Below are positions 61,261 to 64,000 of a stretch of DNA of 64,000 nt, one piece after another (position 1 is the stretch's first letter; every line of letters begins with the position of its first letter). Below the pieces are notes generated by a model, which made no database searches, was not told the DNA's origin, and saw only the letters and a program-made list of their open reading frames with translations. The stretch covers positions 61,894,987 through 61,958,986 of the forward strand of contig NC_086382.1 of the NCBI RefSeq assembly GCF_036588685.1, in the 5' to 3' direction. Position numbers and translations under genes: made by a program. Source of the DNA: Mytilus trossulus. Lineage: Eukaryota; Mollusca; Bivalvia; Mytilida; Mytilidae.

Positions 61261-61514
61261 TGAAATATCGTAAAAAATAAGAACAAAACTTTTTAGAAAT
61301 ACTCGCAAAAAACATTCATCACAGAGAAACGCACAAACAAATGATATGATAGTCGAGATAGCATGCAAGCCGCAGAACAACCACAAAAATCTTTCCTGCT
61401 GTGTTCAACTGTGTATCAGATCCATTAATAGGATAGTGTACATATATATAAGTAACAAAAGTCTGAGTACAAAGTGGTCATGTCGATAATATTTGATTTT
61501 AAGTCAAGACAATG

Positions 61515-61830
61515 ACTGCTTCTGCGTTTCGTCCCCTAGGGTATCACCACCCTAGTAGTCAGCATTCGGTGTTGACATGAATATCAATTACATGGTCATT
61601 TTTTTAAATTTCCTGTATACAAAACTTTGTAAAAGCTAAGGATTTATTATCCCAGTAATAGATTACCTTGGCCGTATTTGGCAACACTTTTTAGAATTTG
61701 TGGTCCTCAATGCTCTTTAACTTTGAATTTGATTAATGTTTTGATCTGAGCGTCACTGATGAGTTTTATGTAGACGAAACGCGCGTCTGGCGTATGAAAT
61801 TATAATCCTGGTACCTTTGATAACTATGGT
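61515..61830 (-). repeat. R1 repeat, reverse orientation
   Basis: It reads 'cgtttcgtcccctagggta', 'cctagtagtcagcatt', 'gagcgtcactgatgagtt' and 'gacgaaacgcgcgtctggcg', a full-length reversed R1 copy. Confidence 0.7.
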
Positions 61831-62384
61831 AATCCAGTCGTTTGAATTGTTTAGACTTTCGCTTTGTCATTTTATTGAGGTTTTTTTTCTCGGAGTTCAG
61901 TATTTCTGTGATTTTACTTTTTAACTCTCATCACAATGAGCACATTTTAACGTTTCTGGTTAATTTATCAATTATAGAACTGGGTTCTTTGATAAATTTT
62001 ATCTGGAAGCAGATTTTTTTACGAATAGACTTTTAAAACAAATCTTAAAAAATGTGCCAAATATGAGGAATTCTATCTACGCCTTGAGTTATATTAAAAC
62101 TAGATAATAAACGGTTACAGTATTATATCGCTTTTCAATAGTCATAAATCTATTAAGCGAGTCACACAAGAAGAAAATCTGGTTGTAAGGCTAGCCAAAA
62201 CTTCCGCTTATATGGATATGTTAACCTTAAATCCTCAATAAAATTATTATGTCGTTAAAGCATTTTATATGTTAATGCAAAAATTAATGGTTCATTTATT
62301 CAGATAGGTCAAGGTTAAAACAAATTCTAACCATTCATCACTCGCGATAAGGCAATAACGTAAAAGGTGTTGTACGTTCAAATA

Positions 62385-62560
62385 TGGAGATCAAAGGTAC
62401 CGGCTTGTAATTTAATACGCCAAACGCGCGTTTCGTCTAAATAACACTCGTCAGTGACGCTCAGATCAAAAACAATTACGAAGCCAAACAAGTACAACAT
62501 TGAAGAACATTTTGGAACCTTACATTCCAAAACTTTGTGATTAAATGTCAATACGGAGAT
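62385..62560 (+). repeat. R1 repeat fragment
   Basis: 'atcaaaggtaccggcttg', 'cgccaaacgcgcgtttcgtc' and 'cactcgtcagtgacgctc' match the 5' half of R1. Confidence 0.65.
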
Positions 62561-63878
62561 AAATCGAAAGGTAACGGTATTGTGGGTATCCATTTTGATC
62601 AGATCATGATTAAAGATATGGGTATTTTGTGAGGGAGACAATTCTGGATAATCTGGAACATGGCTAGACGAAAATAATGTCTGCTCTGGAAAACTATTTT
62701 TCACAAATAAATCTGTTTATTTATATATACTTTTATTTGATATTGTCCAGTTAAAAATTCAAATTAAAATTCATTTTTCTCTAGCTAAGCATGCATGATA
62801 ATCAAGACACAAGAACTGCCGCACATACGAAATTGTGCAAAGGAAGAAGTCCTCAAAGAACAGAAAACCATTTTTCAGACAATTTACTTACAGAGAAAAA
62901 AATTATTAAGATATCATCCTTGTGCAAATTTTTCTGTATATTCACTGAATTCTTCTCATAGTAAAGAAAATCCATTGAAAAATAAACCATCTTTCTTACT
63001 ATCTATACTTACACAAAGTGTAATTAAAAATGAAAAACGAATTAATAACGGGGAAATTGCGCAAAAATTCCTTTAGTAAGTTTAAAGAAAATTTAAACAG
63101 TCATGCAATATCATAGCTAACGCTATATATTCTTTTTCAATTTCTGCGAAATAAATATAATGAATAAAAAAAAAAGTAGATGTGTTTTGCTATCCTTATA
63201 TTATCATAGTTCGAATTAATACGTTTTTTTTTCAATAAACAGGTTCAGAATTAAATAATTTAGGATTGTTTTCTAAAAAAATATAATGGTATCTAATTTC
63301 AGGATGTAACGCAATAGCAATCCTCTTTTCTATTTTATTGAACTCATACAGACAAAATATGTGGTCACCGGAATTTACATTTTAAACAGTTTATCTTATA
63401 TATGGTTAGAAATAGAATCCGTTTTAGATCTTCAAACCCATGCACTATAGAAGATACAATCTTAAAGATGTGTTTATTGCCGAGTTAGTATTATTTTAGT
63501 GCTTTTGCACGCGTTCGACCAATAATCAGCACAAATAGCCCTAACCTTTTCTATTTTAGTTTTTTTTATGATAAAAATAGTCATTGGTTGCCTGACTGGA
63601 CACCTATCAGCTAATCAAAAATTTTAAAATATTTGATTTATTTACCGTGTAATTGTGGTTTAGAAGAAGGTGTCAATTTCATTTTATAGTCAAATTCGCT
63701 CAACTGGAAAAATAAACACTTCCGATAATCTTCAATGATTGCACTTATAACATCAATCGTGAGGTAGGAAAAACAAATCAGGTGTTAAAATATTTATTAA
63801 TTCCGATTAATTGGCGTTTGACGTAAACTATAGTAAAGTAAAGGTATGTTTTATGTCCTATATCCGCAATGGAAACCA
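62561..63878. other. Spacer upstream of the third B-type gene
   Basis: It holds a 93-residue open frame at 62795-63076 (+), rich in Lys and Ser, just after an acceptor-like 'ttttctctag'. It has no recognisable domain or repeat copy. I do not call it a gene on this evidence. Confidence 0.3.
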
Positions 63879-63885
63879 TATAAAA
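63879..63885 (+). promoter_or_regulatory. TATA box of the third B-type gene
   Basis: TATAAAA 54-60 nt upstream of the ATG at 63939, preceded by 'atatccgcaatgg'. Both elements match the promoters of gene B copies 1 and 2, while bases between them differ. Confidence 0.5.
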
Positions 63886-63938
63886 TCCCTAGATTTCACA
63901 AAGTTTCCAAATTTCAAAACATCAAGGATCGGGTCAAG

Positions 63939-64000
63939 ATGAACATTTTCAAATTTAGTTTAATTCTGTTACTTGTATGTTCAACTACTGCTAGACGAAA
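63939..64000 (+). CDS. Third B-type secreted peptide gene, first exon, cut by window edge
   Basis: An intact frame opens MNIFKFSLILLLVCSTTARR, parallel to MSILKLSLFLLCICSSTSRR of gene B copy 2, with no length change up to the dibasic Arg-Arg. It has its own TATA box at a similar distance. Only the signal peptide and the start of the mature part lie in the window. It is more diverged than copies 1 and 2 are from each other, so it predates their duplication. Confidence 0.6.
   Translation, partial: MNIFKFSLILLLVCSTTARR

Noticed and set aside
62795-63076. 93-residue open frame, Lys/Ser-rich, after an acceptor-like 'ttttctctag'
   Set aside because: No domain, signal peptide, repeat copy or donor site; length is within what AT-rich DNA gives by chance. 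Kept only as a note.

Overview
This is an AT-rich stretch of animal nuclear DNA. It has spliced genes with GT..AG introns, long introns and intergenic spaces, and many short interspersed repeats. The repeats (a family with a GACGCGCGTTTCGTC core, a family with 'ccaagatggccgccatggc', tRNA-headed SINEs), a Mab-21/cGAS-like gene and an H-type lectin all point to a bivalve mollusc, most likely a marine mussel (Mytilus). The genus call comes from remembered repeat families and is inference; no search was run.

Layout. 1-1.7 kb: a repeat and a degenerate minisatellite split by a mobile-element insertion. 1.9-3.9 kb (-): large terminal exon of a Mab-21 / cGAS-like nucleotidyltransferase-fold gene. 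5-6.9 kb: repeats. 7.2-8.7 kb (-): two EGF-like exons of a small secreted protein, with a possible 15-nt exon at 10.7 kb. 11-19 kb: SINEs and dispersed repeats, no gene seen. 19.5-28.7 kb and 47.3-56.8 kb: two direct copies of a segmental duplication of about 9.3 kb. Each copy carries a divergent pair of tiny three-exon genes for secreted peptides (called A, minus strand, and B, plus strand, here). A third B-type first exon starts at the right edge of the window. 32.7-36.2 kb (-): a 5'-truncated, decayed L1/Tx1-like LINE with poly-A tail and 13-bp target-site duplication. 36.5-40.5 kb (+): an H-type lectin gene with signal peptide, coiled coil, 21-nt microexon and lectin domain. Several TIR/MITE elements (7.6, 32.0, 38.5, 43.1, 45.8, 48.4 kb) make up much of the rest.

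The most interesting content is the duplicated A/B cassette. Both peptides are predicted to be 75 aa, come from three exons with the same intron phases (1 then 0), have TATA promoters, and share a C-x-M-x-x-L-R motif across the last splice junction. I do not recognise the family. Copy 1 of B has lost its signal-peptide reading frame and copy 2 has not, so the array looks like a young, birth-and-death family. With the lectin, the EGF protein and the cGAS-like gene, the window is rich in secreted or immune-type genes, but any shared function is inference.
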